From Flaccisagitta enflata (Eukaryota > Chaetognatha > Sagittoidea > Aphragmophora): 64,000 bases of DNA. The notes under the pieces were generated by a model, which worked only from the letters and a program-made list of their open reading frames with translations, ran no database searches and was not told the origin of the DNA. The position numbers were made by a program, and so were the translations under genes. Below, piece after piece: positions 55,154 to 64,000 of the stretch. How positions within the stretch are numbered: position 1 is the stretch's first letter; each line of letters begins with the position of its first letter. The stretch spans positions 25,172,001 through 25,236,000 of the forward strand of contig OZ231127.1 in NCBI GenBank assembly GCA_965153355.1, read 5' to 3'.

Positions 55154-55988
55154 CACCCCCCTCTGGATAGCCCCCCAAAGAAAAACCAAAAAACCCATTC
55201 TGGGGACCCCAAGAATTATCATCTAGGATGTCTTGGCTACACAAAACAACATCAGATTAAATCATTTAAAGGCAAAACTTGGGAAAAAGTCCTTTTTTAG
55301 GCAAAAATCAAACATTTTTTGCCATTTTTGGCACTTTCACAGTTCATACAGCTTCCAAAACTATAGAAAATATCTAAAAAGTGTAAGAATAGCTAATGTG
55401 TAACTGGTTTTACCTTTTCAAGCTAGTTTGGATGGATATTTCAAAGATTAGAGCAAAAAAAATCACTTTAAACCAGAAAAAGCTTAAATTTACTGTTTTT
55501 AAGTCATTTTTTAAAGTTTTTGAGAGTTAAATATTTCTTCAAACTAACTTAAAATGGTAAAACCATATGAATTTCAACAGTTCCACAAACTTTTTATAGT
55601 TTACAGGCTTATTGATGTACCTTGAATGATTTTAGGCAAAAGAATGCTGAAAGAAACTTAATTTTCTGGTTTTAAGTGATTTCTTTTTGCTCTAATCTTT
55701 TAAATATCTATCCAAATTAGCTTGAAAAAGTAAAACTAGTTACACATTAGCTAATTTTACACTTTATAGATTTTTTCTAAAGTCTTGAAAACTGTATGAA
55801 CCATGAAAGTGCCAAATATGGCAAAAAATGCTTGATTTTAGCATAAAAAGTGACTTTTTCCCAAATTTTGCCTTCAAATGATTTAGTTTGATGTTGTTTT
55901 GTGTAGCCAAGACATCCTACATGATAGTTCTTGGGGTCCCCAGAATGGGTTTTTTGGTTTTTCTTTGGGGGGCTATCCAGAGGGGGGT
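55154..55988. repeat. Long inverted repeat (foldback), about 350-bp arms
   Basis: The left arm from ACCCCCCTCTGGATAGCC and the right arm ending GGCTATCCAGAGGGGGGT pair along about 340-380 bp with modest divergence around a centre near 55570. Flanking GACGTACGGACAG and ACCAACCGACC tracts suggest that it sits inside a HINE-like copy. Confidence 0.85.
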
Positions 55989-56034
55989 GCCCTGTGTCCT
56001 ACAGGACAATGGCTCTTTGGGGCCGCTGCCCAAA

Positions 56035-56132
56035 AAGGGGACCAACCGACCGACCAACCGATCGACTGACCAACTGACCAACCGACCGCAGACCGACAAA
56101 TCGGGGTGTAGAGTCGCGTAGCACGTGACTAA
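56035..56132 (+). mobile_element. HINE-like 3' end
   Basis: ACCAACCGACCGACCAACCG tract, GGGGTGTAGA, hairpin GTCGCGTAGCACGTGAC (one mismatch), TAAGAA. Confidence 0.65.
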
Positions 56133-56164
56133 GAATCCTAATGAGGTAATCAATAGTTAAAGAA

Positions 56165-56590
56165 CCACTTAAGCTTTTACTTGATTTATTGTATACCAGT
56201 AATGGCGGCTGTCGCCATGTGGAAAAAAGCATAAGTCACTTTTCACCAAGCTTTTGTCTTCAGTCATTGCATTTTTTTACTAATTAGATCAAATCAAGAG
56301 CAATTGTATATATTGATTGCACCGAAAAGAAGATTGCACAGAGAAGAATAGAACTGAGCCAAATAAGCTAAAACACTCAAAATCACTCAACCAGACAACC
56401 AGCTATGCTGACTTACATGCTTTCTTGTATTTGCATGCTCCAATTAAACCATTATTCATTCATCCTATTCAAAAAAAAAAAAAAAAAAAAAAAAATAAGA
56501 CTGAGCTTAATGAGGTAAACAAGCTAGAATATTCAAAAACACCCTCACAGATGAGCAGCTCTGCTCACTGACATGCTTAAACATGTATCA
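56165..56590. mobile_element. Partial copy of the 31-kb TIR element
   Basis: Matches 31235-31700 (ACCAGTAATGGCGGCTGTCG, TTTTCACCAAGCTTTTGTCT, GTATTTGCATGCTC) but lacks both terminal repeats. Contains an A-run of about 24 at 56470. Confidence 0.78.
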
Positions 56591-56596
56591 TATTAT

Positions 56597-56776
56597 TAGT
56601 CGCCTGCTACGCGACTCTACACCCCGCTTTGTTGGTCTGTTGGTCGGTCGGTCCGTCCGTTGGTCCATCGGTCCGTCGGTCCGTCACACTTTACTTTTTT
56701 GGCGTTAATGGGGTTTTTGGTTTTACTGCTCCTCCCCAAAACTCCACTGACCTCAAATTATGGCCCCTGCCCACCC
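56597..56776 (-). mobile_element. HINE-like copy cut at a retrotransposon junction
   Basis: TTAGTCGCCTGCTACGCGAC, GTCGGTCGGTCCGTCCG tract, CACACTTTAC, TTACTGCTCCTCCCC, ATGGCCCCTGCCCACCCGCA. The expected CGCGACTGGCCTTGTTA end is replaced by reverse-transcriptase sequence at 56777. Confidence 0.7.
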
Positions 56777-57420
56777 GCAGACGATTCAGCATTGCTTTTT
56801 TCCCATAAAGATGCTTTTGTAATTGGAAATCGACTCAGTGAAGAACTGTCGAGCTGTAAGCGTTGGCTTGTTGACAACTAGCTGTCCCTTCATGTTGGCA
56901 AGACTGAGTGTTTGCTATTTGGGACGAAAAAAAGACTAAGTGGGATTCGGGATTTTCAAGTCGCATGTGACGGGACACTTGTTGCGCAGGTTTTCAAAGC
57001 AAAGTATCTAGGTATTCACCTTAATGCAAACCTGAACGGAACGGAACATGTTGGAAATGTTTTGCAGACTTGTAACGGCAGACTGGCTTTCCTTTACCGG
57101 AATTCCGCCTTCTTAGATTTTCACAGCAGGCGGATTCTCTGCTCGTCCTTAATACAACCGTACATTGATTATTCTTGTAGTTCCTGGTATGGTGGCATCA
57201 CTGTTTCACTTAAGAAAAGACTTGACGTTCTGCAGCGCAAAATGGTTCGCTTTATCTATGGTATGGATTTCAGAGCTCATGTTGGAAACAGTGAGCTGGC
57301 AAGTTTATCATGGCTTTCAATTCCTGGAATGGTTTACCTCACGATCTTAAACTGGTCACAGATTTGAAAATTTTTAAACGGAGATTAAAGTCTCATCTCT
57401 TTTCCCGATATGACTGACTG
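56777..57420 (+). pseudogene. Non-LTR retrotransposon reverse transcriptase, broken
   Basis: The frame begins at ADDSALLFSHKDAFVIGNRL, the catalytic A-D-D without its preceding Tyr, so the copy is truncated at the RT active site. An in-frame TAG (56879-56881) replaces the residue before LSLHVGKTE. After FLYRNSAFLDFHSRRILCSS, the QPYIDYSCSSWY and LDVLQRKMVRFIYGMD motifs of Jockey/CR1-type thumb regions follow. At about 57333 the sequence jumps to WNGLPHDLKLVTDLKIFKRR in a shifted frame, implying an internal deletion of the segment normally between these motifs, then a stop and an A/T-rich 3' tail. Inactive. Confidence 0.85.
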
Positions 57421-57649
57421 CACGGCTAACAGACTCGGATTTTTGTTTTATTTATTTGTTACTTTCTTTTATTTTAGCTGTTATGGTATATTACGCCTAG
57501 GCGGTATATTGCTTTTAGTACAATTATTATGAATGTTTTTTGAAAAGGGGACTCTGTTGGAAACAAGGCCAACACCTTTAAGTCGCGTGCAGGACAAAAA
57601 TGACTGAACTGACCTGACTCCTATTCTATCTTTTTATCAAAAATCACAC

Positions 57650-58470
57650 TTAAACCAGACCTAAACCAGACCCAAACCAGAACCAAACCAGACTCAAACC
57701 AGACTCAAATTAGACTCAAACCAGACTCAAACCAGGCTCACGCCAGACCCAAACCAGAACCAAACCAGACTCAAACTAGACTCAAACCAGGCTCAAACCA
57801 GACTCAAACCAGAATTAAACCAGACCTAACCCAGACCAAAACCAGACCAAAACCAGACCAAAACCAGACCTAAACCAGACCTAAACTAGACATAAACCAG
57901 ACATAAACCAGATCTAAACCAGACCTAAACCGAACATAAATCAGACATGAACCAGACTTTAACCAGACTTAAACCAGACTCAAGCCAGACTCAAACCTGA
58001 CTCAAATCAGACTCAAACCAGACTCAAACCAGACTTAAACCAGACTTAAGCCAGACTAAAACCAGACTTAAACCAGACTTAAACCAGACTTAAACCAGAC
58101 TTAAACCAGACTTAAACCAGACTTAAACCAGACTTAAACCAGACTTAAACCAGACTTAAACCAGACTTAAACCAGACTTAAACCAGACCCAAACCAGCAG
58201 ACTTAAACCAGCAGACTTAAACCAGCAGACTTAAACCAGCAGACTTCAACCAGCAGACTTAAACCAGCAGACTTCAACCAGCAGACTTAAACCAGCAGAC
58301 TTAAACCAGCAGACTTAATCCAGCAGACTTAAACCAGCAGACTCACACCAGCAGACTTAAACCAGCAGACTTAAACCAGCAGACTTAAACCAGCAGACTT
58401 AAACCAGCAGACTTAAACCAGCAGACTTAAACCAGCAGACTCAAACCAGCAGACTTAAACCAGCCAACTT
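57650..58470 (+). repeat. Minisatellite, 11-bp then 14-bp units
   Basis: AAACCAGACTT (11 bp) repeats become homogeneous at 58030-58185, then switch to AAACCAGCAGACTT (14 bp, insertion of CAG) for about 19 units. The transition shows unit lengthening by a 3-bp insertion followed by amplification. Confidence 0.95.
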
Positions 58471-58479
58471 AAACTATGC

Positions 58480-59035
58480 CAAAAAACTATGTTAAATGAC
58501 CAAAAATGACCTGAAATGTTCCAAAATGACTTGAAAAGACTTAAAACTATTTTAAATGCCCATAAATGACACAAATGACTTATTCGAACAAAGTGACAAA
58601 AATGATCAAAAATGACCAAGAATGACTAAAAGCAACCAACAATGACCAAAAGCAACCAAAAATGACCAAAAACAACAAAAAAATGACTCAAAATAACTCC
58701 AGACGACCCAAACTGACCAAAAACGACGCAAAAAAGCAAAGTGTTACCAAAAAAATACACAGCCAAAAAAATAACTTAGTGACTTAGAATGACTCAGAAT
58801 GACTTGTAATGACTTAGAATGACTTAAAATAACCTAGAATGACTAAAAATGACTTAAAATGACTTATAATAACAAAAAATGACAAAAAATGACAAAAAAT
58901 GACAAAAATGACAAAAAATGACAAAAAATGACAAAATGACTTAAGTGACTAAAATTAACTGAAAATGACTGGAAATGACTTAGAATGACTTAAAATACCT
59001 TTAAATGACTTAAAATGACTCAAAATGACGTCAAA
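58480..59035 (+). repeat. About 10-bp AATGACTTAA minisatellite
   Basis: Degenerate AAAATGACTT/AAAATGACAA units; same family as at 54780 and 62380, each time in or near a HINE-like element. Confidence 0.88.
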
Positions 59036-59292
59036 CGGCGAATAAAAGCAAAGTGTCACCGACCGACCGACCGACCGACCATCCGACAGACGGACAGAGT
59101 GGGTCATAGAGTCGCGTGCACGCGACTAAAAAGTCGTCAGACTTTCACAGACTATCCTCCGACGCAACAGTTTACAATGCCTATTATTGTAATTTTCCTT
59201 TGTCGTCGAAAATAAATTCATCATCATCGAAATTCGAGATAAAGGCTCTCTACAATTGCAACCCGTGGCAGTCAACAGCTGACAATTGTATG

Positions 59293-59492
59293 ATTTTAGT
59301 TGCATGCTGGTGCTACACGATACGCTTTACCGCTTCGTCGCTCTGTCCGTCGGTCTTCCGGGCGGTCGGTCGTTCGGTTGGTCACACAACTTTTTTATAT
59401 TTACAAGGATTTTTTTCATCAATATCACTGCCGAAATGATTCGTATGCAAAATCTACCACATGTGACTCGGCCTCGCCGTGTATCCGGACTT
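59293..59492 (-). mobile_element. Diverged HINE-like element
   Basis: TTTTAGTTGCATGCTGGTGC (decayed hairpin), CCGCTTCGTCGCTCTGTCCG, CGGTCGGTCGTTCGGTTGG, CACACAACTTTTTTAT, CGCCGTGTATCCGGACTTAA. Confidence 0.6.
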
Positions 59493-59966
59493 AATTCATA
59501 TTTCCAAAGCAGAAAGCTGTTTTTTTTTTGGGGGGGGGGGGGGATGGGCTATTATCGAAAAATGATGCTTTTTTCTCAATGGAGGAGGGACTTCACCTGA
59601 TTTTTCAAAGAGTCGACCTATCTCATGCTCAGCTTCTACAACTAAGTCAAATCAACTTTGAGCCTTTAGGCTGGAATGAGAGCAGAAAGCTTAAATTTGA
59701 GCCTTGAGACTGAGATCTGAGCCGCGAGACTGAGATTTCATTGTTAGCCTTGAGGCTGAAACTTGAGCTATAAGGCAGATATTTGGGCCTAACCTCCCAA
59801 AGGTAAGACAGAATGGTGTGAGTTTACAAATGGCACAGGAGGCGGAATAACTACCCCTGTGTGTAAAGCTAGGTCGTGTGTAAAGCTAGGTCGTCGGCCT
59901 GTGGAAGCTGATGCGCTTTTCTGGCTTTACGCACTAAAACGAAAAGAAAAAAAAAGTCTCTTTCTA
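59493..59966. repeat. G homopolymer and 22-bp GCCTTGAG minisatellite
   Basis: A G-run at 59530-59543; about six degenerate GAGCCTTGAGACTGAGAT units at 59650-59790; then a direct repeat of GTGTAAAGCTAGGTCGT. No gene. Confidence 0.6.
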
Positions 59967-60583
59967 CAGTACCTTCCGAGCAAACCCGGTTAAAACTGGA
60001 GGATTAATTTTTGTTACTTTAATTTCATTTTCCAAACTTCATTTTTTGCATCAAACTTAATTAAAAGATACTTAATTCCTTGAACAAATTTGGCTGTCAA
60101 AAAAAATAACTCGTGAAATCAAAGTACATGAAGACATCAATATTGAGTGTTCTAACCCAGACCATTGGATTCGGCAGAAAATTTTACCTATCCTAGACTA
60201 CAAGAACAGCTCAGTCAGATAATTATTTCAGATTTTATAACCATTTAAAGTTTTTAAGGACAATTGTCCTAAATTATTTTGAGACAATTGTCCTTAAAAA
60301 TTTAAATGGCTGTAAAATCTGAAATAATTATCTGACTGAGCTGTTCTTGTAGTCTAGGATAGGTAAAATTTTCTGCCAAATCCAATGGTCTGGGTTAGAA
60401 CACTCAATGTTGATGTCTTCATGCACTTTGATTTCACGAGTTATTTTTTTTGATAGCCAAATATGTTCAAGGAATTAAGTATCATTTAATCAAGTTATTT
60501 ACAAAAAATGAAGTTTGGGAAATGAAATGAAAGTAACAAAAATTAATCCTCCAGTTTTAGCCGGGTTTGCTCGGAAGGTACTG
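59967..60583. mobile_element. Foldback MITE, nearly all palindrome
   Basis: The ends are CAGTACCTTCCGAGCAAACC and its inverse, TA-flanked (59965-59966, 60584-60585). The two arms of about 300 bp pair almost to the centre near 60277 (GGACAATTGTCC motifs). A transcript would form a long hairpin. Confidence 0.9.
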
Positions 60584-61432
60584 TACCTCATTATCTTATT
60601 TCCATTTTTCTGACCATCAAATGCCCCGATTCTCGGCCTCATCCACATTTTCCCCACGCCATTCCGCGATGCCATCAACTAACAAGTGGGGGGTAAATTG
60701 ATAAACATCAACCTGAAAACATCCTTGTCTCCATGATGGGGTATGCTTTTTTCTCAGGGGAAATATGTGAACTTCGAATACTGAACGAAGGATTGAGGAA
60801 CGCTTTTAAAAAAGGATAAGACTTATAGCAAGGTCGTGAAAAAAACTTTTTTCGGTCACTTTTGGATCAATTTTTTAAATCGAAAAGTCCACTATGGACA
60901 AAAAAATGGTCGTATATGCTTCTTGGAGCCTCACAACATTCCCACAATAAGAAATGGTCCGCAGTTGGACATTTTACTGCATGGAAAACAGTCTATACAA
61001 CGAGGAAAGCCGGTGACCGAGTAAATTGTGCATGAGAATTATTTTAAGCGATCATTTTTCTATTTTTGTCTCCGATACAGTTGTGGAATTTAGATCATTT
61101 TTTTCTACCAAATGTCGTTATAATGATGATAACTGACTGTGAAAATTTTTTCCACCATGATTTTTACTGTTTTGTCACCCTAAGCCTTTATCACCTGAGG
61201 GTGGTCGGGTGACAAAAGAAATTCTAAAAAATGCAGGAGGAAGTTTACTATTTTTTGTTAAGACACTTTCCGTCGGAAATAAGCTATGAAATTTTAACTG
61301 TAGTCGTGGAACATGTTCAACTACTTGCATGTCAATTTTCATGGTTCTAGGCCACTTTTAAGTATCGATTTCTCTCCCTTGATTCTAAAAAACGTTGCTA
61401 AAAAGCATTTTCGAAAAAAAGATTTTTTGGCT
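60584..61432. other. No supported gene
   Basis: Short frames only. A GTCACCC/GGGTGAC pair near 61177-61212 could form a weak hairpin. Confidence 0.4.
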
Positions 61433-61570
61433 CGTAAATAACAAATCTGTGAAATGGACAAACTTTTTGCATTTTTAAAAACATACGACGCGAGATATAG
61501 TAATTTGCTAGCGTCGCATGTTTTTGGATTTTCCATATTTTCATTTCCTATGCAAATTTGTTATTTACGG
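61433..61570. repeat. Nested inverted repeat
   Basis: Outer arms CGTAAATAACAAAT and AATTTGTTATTTACG; inner arms AAAAACATACGACGC and GCGTCGCATGTTTTT. Possibly part of a small foldback element. Confidence 0.72.
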
Positions 61571-61689
61571 TGAGCATGGGTCAGGTGGATTTTTTGCTCT
61601 GCCAAAAAAAGCGACAAAATGAAAACAACATTTGACATTAGCAACGTTACTGGACAGACGCTGAGCCTTGCATTTGATAACTGGGTTTG

Positions 61690-62076
61690 TAATATCAAAA
61701 TAAGAAAGAAAAGAAAGAAAGAGAAAAGAAACAAAGAAAGAAAGAAAGAAAGAAAGAGAAAGAAAGAAAGAAAGAAATAAAGAAAGAAAGAAAGAAGAGG
61801 GAAAAGCCAAAAGAAGAGCATGAAAGAAGAAGGAAAGAAGGAAAGAAAGAAAGAAAGAAGGAAAGAAAGAAAGAAAGAAAGAAAAAGAAGAAAGAAAGAA
61901 GAAAGAAGAAAGAATGATAAAAAGAAAGAAAGAAGAAAAAAAGGAAGAAAAAAAAGAAAAAAAAGAAAAAAAGAAATAAAGAAGAAGGGAAAAGGGAAAA
62001 AGAGGGAAAAAAGAACTAAAACAAATGGACCCAATGAAAATAGAAACACAGTAAGAAACACAGTAAGAAATACGGA

Positions 62077-62128
<52 letters not shown>

Positions 62129-62205
62129 AAGTAAGAAAGAAGAAAGACAAAATGAAAGAAGGAGAGAAAATAGAAGAAAAGGAAGAAGGACAGAGGAAGA
62201 AAAAA

Positions 62206-62285
<80 letters not shown>

Positions 62286-62290
62286 AAAAG
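61690..62290. repeat. (GAAA)n array
   Basis: Impure GAAA with GGAAA and GAAAAA variants; purest at 62070-62130 and 62205-62285. Confidence 0.96.
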
Positions 62291-62347
62291 GAATTACCAA
62301 AAGAAGGAAAGAAACAAATTGACGAAGGAATAAACGAATCAAAAAAG

Positions 62348-62750
62348 AACAAGGCCAACACCTATAATGAACATATGAAGTAGACTTACAGACAAAGAGT
62401 GACTTAGAATGTGACTGTAACGACTTTCAATGACTTAGAATGACCTAAAATGTGACCAAAATTGACTAAAACACTAAAAAAACCAAAAAAACCAAAAGAA
62501 CTTAAAATGACTTAAAAATGACTTAAAATGACTTAGACTGACTCAAAATGACTTAGAATAACTATAAATGACTTAAAATGACTTAAAATGACCTAAGAGT
62601 TGACGTTATAGTACAAAAAAGTAAAGTGTGACGGACGGATCGACGGACGGACGGACCGACGGATTTGACGGACGGACGGACGAATCCCAACGGACGGACG
62701 GACGGACCGACAAAGCGGTTGTAGAGTCGCCGCGTGCACGCGACTAAAAA
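62348..62750 (+). mobile_element. HINE-like element with AATGACTT repeat
   Basis: AACAAGGCCAACACCTATAA start, AATGACTTAA repeats (62380-62600), AAAGTGTGACGGACGG tract, GCGGTTGTAGA, hairpin with stem GTCGCCGCGTGCACGCGAC (imperfect by an extra CCG), TAAAAA. Confidence 0.78.
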
Positions 62751-62751
62751 C

Positions 62752-62753
62752 GA

Positions 62754-62793
<40 letters not shown>

Positions 62794-62862
62794 GGAACAC
62801 TTAAAAGAAGGAAAGAAACAGAAATTGACTAAGAAATAAACAAAACAAAAAAAGAAAAATAA

Positions 62863-62913
<51 letters not shown>

Positions 62914-62967
62914 GAAGAAAGAAGGAAAGAAAGAAAGAAAGAAAGAAAGAAAGAAGGGGAAAGAGGA

Positions 62968-63027
<60 letters not shown>

Positions 63028-63097
63028 AAAAGAGAAAGAAATAAGAAGGAAAAAAAGAAGAAGGAAAAAAAGAAAGAAGGAAAGAAAGAAAGAAGGA

Positions 63098-63137
<40 letters not shown>

Positions 63138-63197
63138 AAAAAGCGGCGAAGGGTAGGAGTAAGGAAGGGAGGAAAGAAGGAAAGACAAAAAAAATGA

Positions 63198-63241
<44 letters not shown>

Positions 63242-63242
63242 A

Positions 63243-63294
<52 letters not shown>

Positions 63295-63530
63295 AATCAG
63301 GAGCGAAGGATAGAAGAAAGGAAGGGAGGAAGGGAGGAAAGAAGGAAAGACATAGACAGCAAGAAAGAAAGAAAGAAAGAAATCAGGAGGAAGGATAGAA
63401 GAAAGGAAGGGAGGAAGGGAGGAAAGAAGGAAAGACATAGACAGCAAGAAAGAAAGAAAGATAGAAAGAAAGAAGGAAAGCAGGAAAGCAGGAAAGAAAG
63501 AAAGAAATACGGAAAGACTGACAGCTACTG
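62752..63530. repeat. (GAAA)n arrays with GGAA-rich duplications
   Basis: Begins immediately after the HINE-like terminal A-run. Contains duplicated GGAAGGGAGGAAGGGAGGAA and AAAGACATAGACAGCAAG blocks at about 63310-63360 and 63400-63445. Confidence 0.95.
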
Positions 63531-63546
63531 TTGGCTAAAAGTACAC

Positions 63547-63550
<4 letters not shown>

Positions 63551-63577
<27 letters not shown>
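63551..63577. repeat. T homopolymer
   Basis: About 27 T. Confidence 0.97.
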
Positions 63578-63930
<353 letters not shown>

Positions 63931-64000
63931 GGGCAGACAGACAAAAATGAAGCATAAGAACAAAAGCGGGGCAGGCACAAATATCTCTACCCTCAGGTCA

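Larger units (their letters stand above)
57562..59132 (+). mobile_element. Large HINE-like element filled with minisatellites
   Basis: AACAAGGCCAACACCTTT, AAGTCGCGTGCAGG box, then minisatellites, then TCACCGACCGACCGACC, GTGGGTCATAGA, perfect hairpin GTCGCGTGCACGCGAC (59111-59126), TAAAAA. The 5' box GTCGCGTGC is exactly the left half of the terminal palindrome. At 1.57 kb it is the longest intact single copy other than the satellite-bearing one. Confidence 0.8.

Overview
This is a repeat-saturated eukaryotic window, probably from an invertebrate animal or a close relative. The grounds are spliced genes with GT-AG introns, an animal-style non-LTR reverse transcriptase fragment, a tyrosine-recombinase-like gene broken up by introns, many TA-flanked MITEs, and a dispersed repeat that looks like Helentron-associated elements (HINE-like; known from molluscs, insects and other animals). 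I cannot name the species. There are no operons, rRNA genes, CRISPR arrays or prokaryotic features. Most long open frames are translations of microsatellites.

Layout. 0-12 kb: inverted repeats, a 540-bp TTG microsatellite, two TA-flanked MITEs (one with a telomere-like core), long AC/GA tracts, a hAT-like MITE nested in a HINE-like element, and a candidate polyQ exon. 12.3-14.5 kb: two phase-compatible exons of a Ser/Ala/Gly-rich, probably disordered protein. 15.0-16.2 kb: a MITE with an internal 129-bp-arm palindrome. 16.35-20.6 kb: one HINE-like element expanded into a satellite of about 137-bp monomers. 21.0-26.7 kb: a seven-exon gene with a tyrosine-recombinase C-terminal signature and a basic, NLS-bearing tail; its introns hold minisatellites and CT tracts. 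27.0-30.5 kb: a degenerate minisatellite. 31-37 kb: a TIR element with about 150-bp internal repeats, a duplicated exon end in a TTTG array, and a 3.2-kb TIR composite inserted in that array. 38-43 kb: HINE copies and a 2.7-kb element with TIRs, TTTGTCAG target duplications and a TACGGCA-rich satellite. 45.7-48 kb: minisatellites with a MITE inserted. 52.2-53.0 kb (minus): a two-exon gene for a small secreted protein with a TATA box. 53-64 kb: MITEs, inverted repeats, a broken reverse transcriptase, a 1.6-kb HINE made mainly of minisatellite, and GAAA arrays.

The unifying signal is the HINE-like family (about 22 copies or pieces). Its plan is AACAA plus a small hairpin, a subterminal GTCGCG or GATGCG box, optional tandem repeats, an (ACCG/ACGG)n tract, a terminal hairpin, then CTAAAAA. 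Terminal stems differ between copies but stay paired (GTCGCG/CGCGAC, GATGCG/CGCATC, GTTGCG/CGCAAC, AAGTGCG/CGCACTT), and the 5' box often repeats the stem of the 3' hairpin. Genes and repeats show no shared pathway; the repeats mainly sit in introns and between genes. All coordinates and splice calls were read by eye.
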